Part shown: positions 36,809-51,376 of the stretch, one piece after another
Layout of the letters: every line of letters begins with the position of its first letter
Position numbering within the stretch: position 1 is the first letter of the stretch
DNA from: Prochlorococcus sp. AG-355-J23
GTDB lineage: Bacteria; Cyanobacteriota; Cyanobacteriia; PCC-6307; Cyanobiaceae
Direction: 5' to 3'
DNA length: 64,000 nt
NCBI GenBank assembly: GCA_003278705.1
Contig: QCDR01000007.1
Span: forward strand, 1 to 64,000
Translations under genes and position numbers: made by a program
The notes under the pieces: generated by a model
Databases searched by the model: none
What the model was told of the DNA's origin: nothing
Seen by the model: only the letters and a program-made list of their open reading frames with translations

Positions 36809-37239
36809 ATTAGTGCTGAGAAATCTATTATCAATATTGAGAGCATCATCGAAGAAGAAATTAATCCTAGACTAATCATCAATGAGACATAACCTTTTTT
36901 TCTAGGCAATTTATAAAAAGATATTCCAATAATAAATATCATTATTAATGAGAAAAAAATTATAATTTTTTCATTTACTAAATTGAGATGTATAACTAAA
37001 TTTTTGTCTTCAAAAAATTTGAGAAATTCAGATAACACTAATTCTCCTTCTATTTTCTTAAAATAATCAAATGAGCTTATTAAAGCAGAACTTAATATAG
37101 ATAATGCAACCAGTGCAGTAACTGGTTTTGTTAATCTGTTAAGTGTTCTGTTGAAACTTGCCAATAAAATAAGAATAAATAAAGATGTTACTAAAGGTAT
37201 TAAAGGTATAAGAGTTGTTGAATTTATTAAATTTCCCAC
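36805..37239 (-). CDS. hydrophobic protein resembling N-terminal part of an NDH-1/NdhF-type subunit
   Basis: LIPLIPLVTSLFILILL...; 4-nt convergent overlap with PTOX. Confidence 0.45.
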   Translation of the reverse strand: MGNLINSTTLIPLIPLVTSLFILILLASFNRTLNRLTKPVTALVALSILSSALISSFDYFKKIEGELVLSEFLKFFEDKNLVIHLNLVNEKIIIFFSLIMIFIIGISFYKLPRKKGYVSLMISLGLISSSMMLSILIIDFSALI

Positions 37240-37386
37240 GAAGAAAATATGTATCTTACTTAAAATTTTATATTATTTCGACGCGTTATTTTATTAAATA
37301 AGATTTTTTTAAATCTTAAATGTAATTAGTACCTATTGCATTCTGTGTAAATTGATACCAAAATTAAATTAGTATTGATAAATAAA

Positions 37387-37488
37387 ATGTTAGCCATTTC
37401 TGAAATTATTATTGCAAGTGCTATCTTCTTAGGAATTGTATATTGGGAAGTTAAATTCCTATATGCCAAAACTACTGTAGCGAAATAA
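37387..37488 (+). CDS. single-TM micro-protein (33 aa)
   Basis: MLAISEIIIASAIFLGIVYWEVKFLYAKTTVAK. Confidence 0.45.
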   Translation: MLAISEIIIASAIFLGIVYWEVKFLYAKTTVAK

Positions 37489-37605
37489 CTTCACTCAAAA
37501 CAGGAAAATTAAAAAACCTAGAAAATTTAAATAAAATTTAAGAATTTAAGTTGACAAAAAAAGCTCTAAATATGAGAGAATAAACACAAATATTTAGTCC
37601 TTCTA

Positions 37606-37743
37606 ATGAGCGAAGTCCAAAATTCTAATACTAACTCAACTCAGCAACAACAACAGCAACAGCAGCAATCCTATTCAGACAGCAAAATTAATTCTGCTGA
37701 GAGCGAGAGACTTTATCTTGAGATGAAAGAAGCTTGGCTTTAA
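37606..37743 (+). CDS. small poly-Gln protein (45 aa)
   Basis: MSEVQNSNTNSTQQQQQQQQSYSDSKINSAESERLYLEMKEAWL. Confidence 0.5.
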   Translation: MSEVQNSNTNSTQQQQQQQQQSYSDSKINSAESERLYLEMKEAWL

Positions 37744-37864
37744 ATTTAATTCGTGCTTTAAATAATATTTCTATAAATTTTTTAATTTTTTTTTTATTTT
37801 GAAGTAATCAATACTTTTTTATTTTCTATTCCCTTTAAATTTTATTTAACCGCAAGAGTAATTT

Positions 37865-37996
37865 TTGAGAAAACTAAAGCAGTTAGAAAAAATTAACGGA
37901 AGACTCGCAATGGGAGGGTTGATATATTTAGTTTTTACAAAATTAGTTTCCAACCGTGCCGACATATTAGACCAGCTTAAATCTTATTTAATTTAA
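37865..37996 (+). CDS. divergent high-light-inducible (Hli)-like protein (43 aa, TTG start)
   Basis: LRKLKQLEKINGRLAMGGLIYLVFTKL contains the E-x-x-NGR-x-AM-x-G Hlip signature. Confidence 0.6.
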   Translation: MRKLKQLEKINGRLAMGGLIYLVFTKLVSNRADILDQLKSYLI

Positions 37997-38203
37997 GAAA
38001 TGAATTGGGAATATTATCCAGGAACATTTCTTTCTATATAAGCATCAGTTAAAGCTAGAATTAACCCGAATAATGTTGAAAATATAGCAATTTCAGTTGA
38101 TTCCATTTTATTTTTGAATTACCCCTAGTTTGCTAAATAATTCAAAGTTCAGCAACAAAACGAATAACTTACTATAGTACGTATATACTATTAGCTATTT
38201 ATT

Positions 38204-38452
38204 GTGAGCTCAGCAACACCTGAGTTTCTTTTCGTTAGGCCTGGTGATTATGTCGCAATTAAAAAAGAAAATTGCAAAGATACTAAGGAAAAGAATGAAA
38301 ATTATTGGGTTGGTCAAGTTATCGACTGTATTGGAGGAGCTAGAAATCCAAATTCATGGACCTTGTTTCAAGTTGCCAATATTGATAATGGAGAGATCAC
38401 TGTAATCAACGCCGATATTGTAGAAAAAATTTTAAAACCATCTGGAAGTTAA
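38204..38452 (+). CDS. DUF3104-like protein
   Basis: VRPGDYVAIKKE...NYWVGQVIDCIGGARNPNSWTLFQVANIDNGEITVINAD. Confidence 0.65.
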   Translation: MSSATPEFLFVRPGDYVAIKKENCKDTKEKNENYWVGQVIDCIGGARNPNSWTLFQVANIDNGEITVINADIVEKILKPSGS

Positions 38453-38518
38453 TCTTAATTAAACAAACTTCTTTCAGTATTACAGAAACAAAAGAGGGAA
38501 TGAACGCTTTAAAGGAAA

Positions 38519-39409
38519 TCACCCCAGTTCCAAGCAGGCAAGTCCGTATACTTGATTCATAGGGCATGGAGGTTGAATGCCTTTATACATTCTGTAAGTT
38601 TTTGATATTTCCTCAAATCCCAAACTTGATAAAAGATAATTTGCATAAGGGTTCAGATTAGAGCAATCCAATAAGATTTGAGTATCTAAATCACCAACTA
38701 ACTCCCTTATTAATAATTCAGCAAGTGGTGGAGTATCCGCTAAAAGTGGGCCAATTCTCCAGCCTTGCTCATTATCCTCCAATACACAAGGTCTTATCCT
38801 GCCAAATCCATGGCACATCCCATTATTATCGACAATTGCACTGACATTACCATGAGAATTTTTCAACCAGTCATTTAGAAAATGTGGTCTGGGACTAGGT
38901 TCTCTTTGATCATCATAAATTAATACTGCTTCAGAGGAAATTATATTACCCGGGACAACTTTAAAAGAATGAAATTGATCTTTATAGAAATTTCTCGATG
39001 GCAAATCTTGAGAACCATTTAATTTCCATCGATTTGTAATGGAAGATTTTCTAAACCCCCACTTTGCGTAATCATTTAATCTATCAGGAGCAGCCTCAAG
39101 ACCAATACAATCAACATTTTTCAAATATTCGAGGGCATGTTTCCATAATCTCACTCCATATCCATTATTTCGGAATTCTTTTTTAACGATAAATAAACCT
39201 ATAAAACCATACGAGGAATTATATTTTATACACGCAATAGAGCCTATAGGATTATTGTCTAGACAAGCTACCCATACCCCTTGTTTATCTGTATTTCTAT
39301 AAATTGATACATCATCCATCCCGGGAGAAAATCCTTCTAACCTTGCCCAGTTTGTAACTTCTTGTATTTCATTGATAGATATCAATCTAATTGAAAATTT
39401 TTCCCTCAT
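38519..39409 (-). CDS. GNAT-family acetyltransferase
   Basis: FIVKKEFRNNGYGVRLWKHALEYLK acetyl-CoA binding motif. Confidence 0.8.
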   Translation of the reverse strand: MREKFSIRLISINEIQEVTNWARLEGFSPGMDDVSIYRNTDKQGVWVACLDNNPIGSIACIKYNSSYGFIGLFIVKKEFRNNGYGVRLWKHALEYLKNVDCIGLEAAPDRLNDYAKWGFRKSSITNRWKLNGSQDLPSRNFYKDQFHSFKVVPGNIISSEAVLIYDDQREPSPRPHFLNDWLKNSHGNVSAIVDNNGMCHGFGRIRPCVLEDNEQGWRIGPLLADTPPLAELLIRELVGDLDTQILLDCSNLNPYANYLLSSLGFEEISKTYRMYKGIQPPCPMNQVYGLACLELG

Positions 39410-39565
39410 AGAAATATACTAACCAAGAAAAATTTGAATTTTTAAAAGCAATATTAATAAATTTGATTATTTCTCATAAATCATTCACTTTGATTTAATT
39501 GCCTAAAAACCTTAGTTATTTAAAATTTATCCTCTGATATATTTAATACTATTCAAAGGTAAAAA

Positions 39566-40957
39566 ATGAAAATTTCTGATAAATTTCATTTAGAAGACAT
39601 TTATAAATTAAAAAATACAGTTCTCACTGGTAAAACTCAAGATATAAAATGGCGGATCCATCATATCAATATAGTTTCTAAACTTTTGGATGAAAATAAA
39701 AAAGAGATAATTAAATCACTTTTTGTTGATCTTGGTAAATCTGAAATTGAAGGGCTTTCAGAAATCCTTTTAGTGAATGAAGAAATTTCACTTATTAAAA
39801 AGAAACTCAATTCTTGGATGCGACCAAAAAAGATTGATACACCTTTTTATCTATTTCCATCATCCTCCCAAGTTATTTATGAACCTCTTGGGTGTGTCTT
39901 AATTCTTGGTCCTTATAATTATCCATTACTTTATGTTTTAAAGCCATTGGTAAATATTTTCTCAGCAGGAAATACTGCAGTTATAAAACCATCAGAGAAA
40001 TGTCCTGCGACCTCAAAACTTATTAAAAAGCTTACGTCCAAATATTTCCATAAAGATGTCCTGATGACAGTAGAGGGTGATAATAAACAATCCATAAAAT
40101 TAATTGAACAAAATTTTGACCACATTTTTTTTACAGGGAGTACTGAAACTGGAAAATCTATAATGAAATTAGCTTCAAAAAACTTAACTCCATTAACTCT
40201 TGAGTTAAGCGGAACAAATCCTGTAATTGTTTTCAAGAATGCAAATTTAGAAGTGGCTGCAAAAAGAATTGTTTGGGGCAAATTCTTTAATTCTGGTCAA
40301 TCCTGTATGGCTCCGAATCATATCTTTGTAGATAAAGAAATTGAAAATATTTTTATAGAAAAATTAAAGAAATACATAGTAAGTTTTTACGGAGATAATC
40401 CAATTATTTCCGAAAATTTATCAAAATTAGAGAAAAAGCAATTTACATCAACTGTAGAAATTCTCAAACAATATAAAAAAGAAAAAAGAATTTTATTTGG
40501 GGGGACTTTTAGTAAAAAAAAGTTGAAAATATCTCCTACAATCTTAAAAACTAAACTAAATGAAACAGATATTTTGCAGAAAGAACTATTCAGTTCACTG
40601 CTTCCAGTAATTGGGATCAATGATAAGGAATCAGCTTTAAAAAAGATTAGTCAAACATCAAAACCCTTAGCAATCTACTTATTTGGAGGCAATAAAAAAA
40701 TCCATAATCATATTTCAAAAGTAACCAGCTCAGGAACAATTTGTATAAATGATGTGATGTTACCTGTCCTTATTCCAAATTTACCGTTTGGAGGCGTTGG
40801 GCAAAGTGGTATTGGTAAATTTCATGGTGAAGAGGGGTTTCGCAATTTTTCAAATCAAAAATCTATTACTTTTAAAGGTTTTTTATTTGATTTAAATCTG
40901 CGGTATCCTCCCTACGAAAAAGTAAAGAAATTTTTAAAGTTTATTTTTCAGATTTAA
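39566..40957 (+). CDS. aldehyde dehydrogenase (class 3 type)
   Basis: LGPYNYPL, FTGSTETGKSIMKLA, LELSGTNPVIV, FNSGQSCMAPNH. Confidence 0.93.
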   Translation: MKISDKFHLEDIYKLKNTVLTGKTQDIKWRIHHINIVSKLLDENKKEIIKSLFVDLGKSEIEGLSEILLVNEEISLIKKKLNSWMRPKKIDTPFYLFPSSSQVIYEPLGCVLILGPYNYPLLYVLKPLVNIFSAGNTAVIKPSEKCPATSKLIKKLTSKYFHKDVLMTVEGDNKQSIKLIEQNFDHIFFTGSTETGKSIMKLASKNLTPLTLELSGTNPVIVFKNANLEVAAKRIVWGKFFNSGQSCMAPNHIFVDKEIENIFIEKLKKYIVSFYGDNPIISENLSKLEKKQFTSTVEILKQYKKEKRILFGGTFSKKKLKISPTILKTKLNETDILQKELFSSLLPVIGINDKESALKKISQTSKPLAIYLFGGNKKIHNHISKVTSSGTICINDVMLPVLIPNLPFGGVGQSGIGKFHGEEGFRNFSNQKSITFKGFLFDLNLRYPPYEKVKKFLKFIFQI

Positions 40958-41020
40958 ATTACTTAAATTTTTTTCAAAAAGCTAGCGATTTTAATTTTAA
41001 AGATTATCTTTAAATAAATA

Positions 41021-41788
41021 GTGAGTTTTATGAAATTTGCATTTTTAGTAATTGCCATATTTATTAATTTTTTTAATCACTCATTGATAAAATCAGAAGA
41101 AATATTTTCAGCAAAAAATAAAATTGAGAATTTTGCTAAAAAAAAATCAATTAATGAAGAAAAAACTGAAATAAAAAAAATTCATATTGTAAAAAGTGGG
41201 GATACATTATCGAGTATTTCAAAACTCTATTCGATAAATAAAGATTTAATTATTAAATTGAATAAATTAAAGGATGAAAATTATATCTTTGTTGGCCAAA
41301 ATCTTATTATTTCTGAATCTACTGAAAACCTTACAAAACAATCTGATTTAATAAATAATTATCATATTGTTCAAACTGGTGAAAATCTTACTGAGATATC
41401 AAACAAATATGATTTAAAAGTAATCGATCTGAAAGAGATTAATAATCTCAAGAATCCTGATTCAATAAAAGTTGGTCAAAAGCTCATAATAAGAAAAAAG
41501 AAGACAATTAATTCAGAAAACCATGAAACAACTGAAAATAAAAAAAATAATGACTTACTTGAGTTAGATAAAAAAATTTATGGTCCTATAATTATCCAAA
41601 GTAAATCATACAAAGATATTAAAGGTAGAAAAGTTTTTAACGTACTAAATCAAGAAAATAAAAAACTTATTCTCTCAATCAATTGTGATACAAATGAATT
41701 AGATGTAAGAATACCTGGTAGGAAATGGATGGGAAGTAAGCCTGCTAAAGAAGAATTCGAAAGTAATTTAATAAATGATTTTTGTTAA
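41021..41788 (+). CDS. LysM-domain protein (two LysM repeats)
   Basis: HIVKSGDTLSSISKLYSIN...VGQNLII and HIVQTGENLTEISNKYDLK...VGQKLII. Confidence 0.9.
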   Translation: MSFMKFAFLVIAIFINFFNHSLIKSEEIFSAKNKIENFAKKKSINEEKTEIKKIHIVKSGDTLSSISKLYSINKDLIIKLNKLKDENYIFVGQNLIISESTENLTKQSDLINNYHIVQTGENLTEISNKYDLKVIDLKEINNLKNPDSIKVGQKLIIRKKKTINSENHETTENKKNNDLLELDKKIYGPIIIQSKSYKDIKGRKVFNVLNQENKKLILSINCDTNELDVRIPGRKWMGSKPAKEEFESNLINDFC

Positions 41789-41868
41789 AACTTTTAATTA
41801 ATATGTGTGAATAATTTGTCTAAGAATATTAATGATGAGTTATTCTACAAAAAGTTAAATTAATAGTA

Positions 41869-42078
41869 ATGGCTATTTCAAGAGGAGATCTCGTAAGAGT
41901 AAAAAGACCAGAATCATATTGGTACAATGAAATTGGTAAAGTTGCTTCAGTTGATACATCAGGGATTAAATATAACTGTGTAGTCAGATTCGATAAAGTT
42001 AATTACGCTGGGATAAGCGGAACTGATGGTGGAGCGAATACAAATAATTTCGCAGAAAGTGAATTAGAGAAAGCTTAA
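41869..42078 (+). CDS. psaE: photosystem I subunit IV PsaE
   Basis: [29 protein letters not shown]...YPVVVRF-type fold, [11 protein letters not shown]. Confidence 0.97.
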   Translation: MAISRGDLVRVKRPESYWYNEIGKVASVDTSGIKYNCVVRFDKVNYAGISGTDGGANTNNFAESELEKA

Positions 42079-42082
42079 ATAA

Positions 42083-42961
42083 TTGCCTGAATTACCTGAA
42101 GTAGAGACTGTTCGCAAAGGTTTAGAGCAAAAACTTAATAACTTTATTATTAAAAAAGTAGAAGTCTGTAGGGATTCAACTGTTGCATTCCCATCAACAA
42201 AAGAAGAATTCATTAAAGGACTATTGAACTCTCTTATTTATAAATGGGATAGAAGAGGAAAATATTTAATAGCTCAATTAAAAGAAGTTCAAAATGAGAA
42301 TAGTCAATTTCCTCTAAAAAATTCACAAAATAAGGGATTTCTTGTAATTCATCTAAGAATGACTGGATATTTCAAATTCATTGAAAAATCAACTCATCCT
42401 TGTAAACATACAAGAATTAGATTTTTCGATAAAAATAATAATGAGCTTAGGTACGTTGACGTAAGAAGTTTTGGTCAAATGTGGTGGATTGATAAAGGCC
42501 TATCACTTAACAAAATAATTAAAGGATTAGGATCATTAGGACCAGAACCATTTTCTAAAGACTTTGATGCAAATTATCTTAAAAAAGTTATTTCAAAAAG
42601 AACAAAATCTATAAAAGCTATCTTATTAGATCAAACAATAGTCGCAGGTATAGGTAATATTTATGCTGATGAAAGTTTATACTCTGCTGGCATCTCACCT
42701 TTTAGAGAAGCTCGAACAATAAAGAAGAATGAATTAATCAAGCTTAAAGAATCAATTGTAACTGTATTAAAAAAAAGTATTGGTTCTGGGGGGACGACAT
42801 TTAGCGATTTTAGGGACTTGGAAGGAGAGAATGGGAATTTTGGTTTACAGACAAATGTTTATAGAAGAACTGGAAAAGAATGTCGTAAATGTGGAAATTT
42901 AATTGAAAGACAAAAAATTACTGGAAGAAGTACCCATTGGTGTCCTAAATGCCAAAAATAA
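42083..42961 (+). CDS. mutM: formamidopyrimidine-DNA glycosylase
   Basis: (T)[14 protein letters not shown]-terminal zinc finger [25 protein letters not shown]. Confidence 0.97.
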   Translation: MPELPEVETVRKGLEQKLNNFIIKKVEVCRDSTVAFPSTKEEFIKGLLNSLIYKWDRRGKYLIAQLKEVQNENSQFPLKNSQNKGFLVIHLRMTGYFKFIEKSTHPCKHTRIRFFDKNNNELRYVDVRSFGQMWWIDKGLSLNKIIKGLGSLGPEPFSKDFDANYLKKVISKRTKSIKAILLDQTIVAGIGNIYADESLYSAGISPFREARTIKKNELIKLKESIVTVLKKSIGSGGTTFSDFRDLEGENGNFGLQTNVYRRTGKECRKCGNLIERQKITGRSTHWCPKCQK

Positions 42962-43004
42962 AAAAGGGCTTACTCAAGAAGAATAAACCCTTTTAAATAT
43001 TTTT

Positions 43005-43123
43005 ACCTGGCATTGAGCTATTTTCTCAAGGGGCTACCCCCTAAATATTTTCGCCGCTGATGCGTTTCACAACCGAGTTCGAGATGGATCGGAGTGGTTC
43101 CACATCGCCATGAACACCAGGAT
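43005..43123 (-). rRNA. rrf: 5S ribosomal RNA
   Basis: minus strand TCCTGGTGTTCATGGCGATGTGGAACCACTCCGATCCATCTCGAACTCGG...; 3' of 23S. Confidence 0.92.
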
Positions 43124-43187
43124 AGGTTGAACCTTGAGAACTGCATAGAAAATTATATAAATTAAGAACAATAAATTAAGTTTATTT

Positions 43188-46062
<2,875 letters not shown>

Positions 46063-46319
46063 ATAACTTCAAAATTGAAGCATCAGCTTAATAGAATTGT
46101 TATTAATGCATTCGCACAAATAAAAAATCTGCATCATTAAAGATGCTTATTGTCTTTAAAAAAATAATCTATGCAGTTGTCAAGGTTCTCTGAAAACAAT
46201 GAAATGAATTCAATGAGTCCAGCATCTTAATGCTTTCATTAGGAAGCTAGATTCGTTCAGAATTTGATCACAACTCAAAATATTTCCTTTCTAAAGATTA
46301 TGGAAGAGGTGTTAATCAG

Positions 46320-46392
46320 TGGAGGTAAGCGGACTCGAACCGCTGACATCCTGCTTGCAAAGCAGGCGCTCTACCAACTGAGCTATACCCCC
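46320..46392 (-). tRNA. tRNA-Ala (TGC)
   Basis: GGGGGTATAGCTCAGTTGGTAGAGCGCCTGCTTTGCAAGCAGG...TCCA; ITS position. Confidence 0.95.
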
Positions 46393-46404
46393 AACATAGA
46401 GATA

Positions 46405-46478
<74 letters not shown>

Positions 46479-46605
46479 AGGAAAAATAATGGGTGTGACC
46501 TAGAAAAACTTAGGAAATGAAATTCTTAATTAATTTAAGAACGTGAGATACCGATCGACCTAAGGTGACAAAATAATAATATTAAACATTTTGTTGTCTC
46601 CCTGT

Positions 46606-48088
<1,483 letters not shown>

Positions 48089-48690
48089 TGTTCAAATCCT
48101 TTTGTAGATAAATCTACTCAAATTGAATTGCTTTATCCAAATAAAAACTTCAGTTTATGTATTTAGTTTCAGCCTCCTTAAATTTTAAGGATTACATTGA
48201 GTGCACATAAAAAATAATTTTTCAGTGACTTTCCAAGATCTCAGATCCGTTTGCATCAAAGCTATAAGTTAGCAATTGATGACATTTTTATATATTCTTG
48301 ACGGGACCTCACACCTTTATTGCATGTACATCTTGGAAAACCAAAAAGAAATTTAGTTATCCTTGACGCAATAAAAGCATCAGTTCCTAAGTTTTTAAAT
48401 TTTCTAGGTGCAGAGTTAAACAACAAGTGAATAACTCATTTGAAGGGAAAACCCTTCTTCTGGCAGGAAATAATGATCGAAATCAAATCTCCAGAGAATT
48501 CAATATTTTACCAGAAATCAGATTTAAGGTAATTGGTTGAATAATTCAGAAATTATATTTCTGCCCAGAAGAAAATACTAAACCATCCGACTGTAATTGT
48601 GCAACCTTTTATACAAAAATTTTTTATTAATTTTTTATTTGTTCAAAGTCTCCTTAAACAACTAGGCTTAAATAGAGGGATATAAATGAA

Positions 48691-50130
48691 ATGGCAGAAA
48701 GATTTAGTCAAAAAAATTTAAGAGTAAGACCAAGTTCCGATGAAGAGAAAGTTGTAACAAATGCAAAAAAACAATTCGAAAAGACTTTAGTTGAAATCTC
48801 AGGCGAGTTAGTAGGAAGCGTTGCTGCACTAGAACACCCAACAAAAAATAAAAAATTAAACTATGGAGAAATATTTTTAAGAGACAATGTACCTGTAATG
48901 ATTTACCTCATTACCCAAAAACGGTACGAAATTGTCAAAAAGTTCCTAAGTGTATGCCTTGAGTTACAAAGCTCTAATTATCAAACACGTGGCGTATTTC
49001 CTACTAGTTTCGTTGAAGAAAATGGACAACTCATTGGAGATTATGGTCAGAGATCAATAGGGAGGATAACTTCAGCTGATGCAAGTTTGTGGTGGCCTAT
49101 TTTATGTTGGTATTATGTCAATAAAAGTGGTGATTATGCCTTCGGAAAAAGTCAAAGCGTTCAAAGAGGTATTCAACTTCTACTAGATCTAGTTCTACAT
49201 CCAACATTTGAGGGTACTCCAGTGCTTTTTGTTCCAGATTGCGCATTTATGATTGATAGACCTATGGATGTATGGGGAGCACCTCTGGAAGTTGAAGTTT
49301 TACTTCATGGATGTTTAAAAAGTTGTATTAACTTAATGGAATTAAGTAGAGCAGATCATGTTAGTAGACTTCTAGATCAAAGACTTATTCTTACAAATCA
49401 ATGGGTTAAGGATTTAGGAAGTTTTCTTTTAAAACATTATTGGGTTACCAGCCAAACAATGCAAATTTTAAGAAGAAGGCCAACTGAGCAGTATGGTGAT
49501 GATCAACACTTCAATGAATTTAACGTTCAACCTCAAGTAGTTCCCTCATGGCTACAAGACTGGTTAGAGAATAGAGGTGGTTATTTGATAGGAAATATAA
49601 GGACTGGAAGACCCGACTTTCGATTTTACAGTTTAGGCAATTCTTTAGCATGCATGTTCGGAGTACTGCCTCCTGAAGAACAAAGAGCTTTATTTAGATT
49701 GGTTTTACACAACAGACAGCATTTAATGGCTCAAATGCCTATGAGAATTTGTCATCCTCATATGGATGTTGAAGAATGGCAAAATAAAACTGGATCTGAT
49801 CCAAAGAATTGGCCTTGGAGTTACCATAACGGTGGTCATTGGCCAAGTTTACTTTGGTTTTTTGGTACTGCTGTCCTTTTGCATCAAAAACATTATGGTT
49901 CTGATGATGTGATTCTCATGGAAGAAATGAAATCTTTAATAGAGGAATCTTATTGGTGTCAACTTAACCAATTGCCTAAGCAAGAATGGGCAGAATATTT
50001 TGATGGACCTACAGGTACTTGGGTTGGGCAACAATCAAGGACATATCAAACTTGGACAATTGTTGGATTTTTATTAATGAATCATTTTCTAAGAAATGAG
50101 TATAACGATCTAGATATGTTTAAAATTTGA
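48691..50130 (+). CDS. alkaline/neutral invertase (GH100)
   Basis: NYGEIFLRDNVPVMIYLI, RITSADASLWWPILCWYY, WPWSYHNGGHWPSLLWF. Confidence 0.92.
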   Translation: MAERFSQKNLRVRPSSDEEKVVTNAKKQFEKTLVEISGELVGSVAALEHPTKNKKLNYGEIFLRDNVPVMIYLITQKRYEIVKKFLSVCLELQSSNYQTRGVFPTSFVEENGQLIGDYGQRSIGRITSADASLWWPILCWYYVNKSGDYAFGKSQSVQRGIQLLLDLVLHPTFEGTPVLFVPDCAFMIDRPMDVWGAPLEVEVLLHGCLKSCINLMELSRADHVSRLLDQRLILTNQWVKDLGSFLLKHYWVTSQTMQILRRRPTEQYGDDQHFNEFNVQPQVVPSWLQDWLENRGGYLIGNIRTGRPDFRFYSLGNSLACMFGVLPPEEQRALFRLVLHNRQHLMAQMPMRICHPHMDVEEWQNKTGSDPKNWPWSYHNGGHWPSLLWFFGTAVLLHQKHYGSDDVILMEEMKSLIEESYWCQLNQLPKQEWAEYFDGPTGTWVGQQSRTYQTWTIVGFLLMNHFLRNEYNDLDMFKI

Positions 50131-50132
50131 GT

Positions 50133-50615
50133 CTAAAATAGACCTAAGGTTAGTGATTTATCAATTGGCAAGCATGCTCCAATACCAAGATATATTGTCA
50201 GAAAAGTTCCGAATAAGAAAACAGACATTGCTATTGGTCTTCTGAAAGGATTAGAAAATTTATTAACGTTTTCGATAAAGGGTAAAATCATTAATCCGAG
50301 TGGAATTAAAGTTTGAAGTGCAATACCCAAAAGTTTATTAGGAACAACCCTAAGTATTTGAAAAACTGGATAGAGGTACCATTCAGGAAGTATTTCCAAG
50401 GGTGTTGCGAAGGGATTAGCTTTGTCTCCTAGCATTGCAGGATCAAGAACTGCTAATCCAACTACGCAGGCAATAGTTCCTAAGATAACTACCGGGAAAA
50501 TATATAGTAAATCATTTGGCCAAGCTGGTTCTCCATAATAATTATGGCCCATACCTTTAGCTAACTTTGCTCTCAATTTTGGATCAGATAGATCGGGTTT
50601 TTTTAACGTAGACAT
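50133..50615 (-). CDS. petD: cytochrome b6-f complex subunit IV
   Basis: [39 protein letters not shown]. Confidence 0.97.
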
Positions 50616-50648
50616 ATGGAGAACTAATAATGGTTTAATTATAGGAGT

Positions 50649-51305
50649 TTATAAAGGACCTGAAATACCCTGTTTACGAATCATTAAAAAGTGCATCAGC
50701 ATGAAAACTGCTAATGACCATGGCAATACAAAAGTATGAAGACTATAGAATCTGGTTAAAGTAGATTGTCCAACACTTTCTCCACCTCTAAGTAATTCAA
50801 CCATAAAATCACCAATTACTGGAATTGCAGCAGGAACACCCGAAACAATCTTAACCGCCCAATAACCAACCTGATCCCAAGGCAGGGAGTATCCCGTAAC
50901 CCCAAAAGCAACAGTTATAACTGCCATTACAACCCCTGTAACCCAAGTTAATTCTCTTGGCCTTTTAAAACCTCCCGTAAGATACACCCTAAAAACATGA
51001 AGGATTAACATCAAAACCATCATTGATGCACTCCATCTATGCACAGATCTTATTAACCATCCAAAACTTACATCGGTCATTAAATAACTTACTGAACTAT
51101 AAGCTTGTGTAACTGTTGGCTTATAGTAAAAAGTCATTGCAAAACCTGTTGCAAATTGAATTAGGAAGCATACTAAAGTTATGCCTCCTAAACAATAAAA
51201 AATATTAACGTGAGGGGGTACGTACTTGGAAGTTACGTCGTCAGTTATGTCTTGGATTTCAAGCCTTTCTTGAAACCAGTCATAAACAGATGAAGAATTC
51301 GCCAT
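50649..51305 (-). CDS. petB: cytochrome b6 (start corrected to [11 protein letters not shown])
   Basis: [14 protein letters not shown]...[15 protein letters not shown]...HRWSASMMV. Confidence 0.97.
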   Translation of the reverse strand: MANSSSVYDWFQERLEIQDITDDVTSKYVPPHVNIFYCLGGITLVCFLIQFATGFAMTFYYKPTVTQAYSSVSYLMTDVSFGWLIRSVHRWSASMMVLMLILHVFRVYLTGGFKRPRELTWVTGVVMAVITVAFGVTGYSLPWDQVGYWAVKIVSGVPAAIPVIGDFMVELLRGGESVGQSTLTRFYSLHTFVLPWSLAVFMLMHFLMIRKQGISGPL

Positions 51306-51376
51306 CCAAAAAAAAATTAGCTTTGATATAAAGAGCTTACTTAAAATTCTTATACTTGGTGTTAACACTTAACCCA

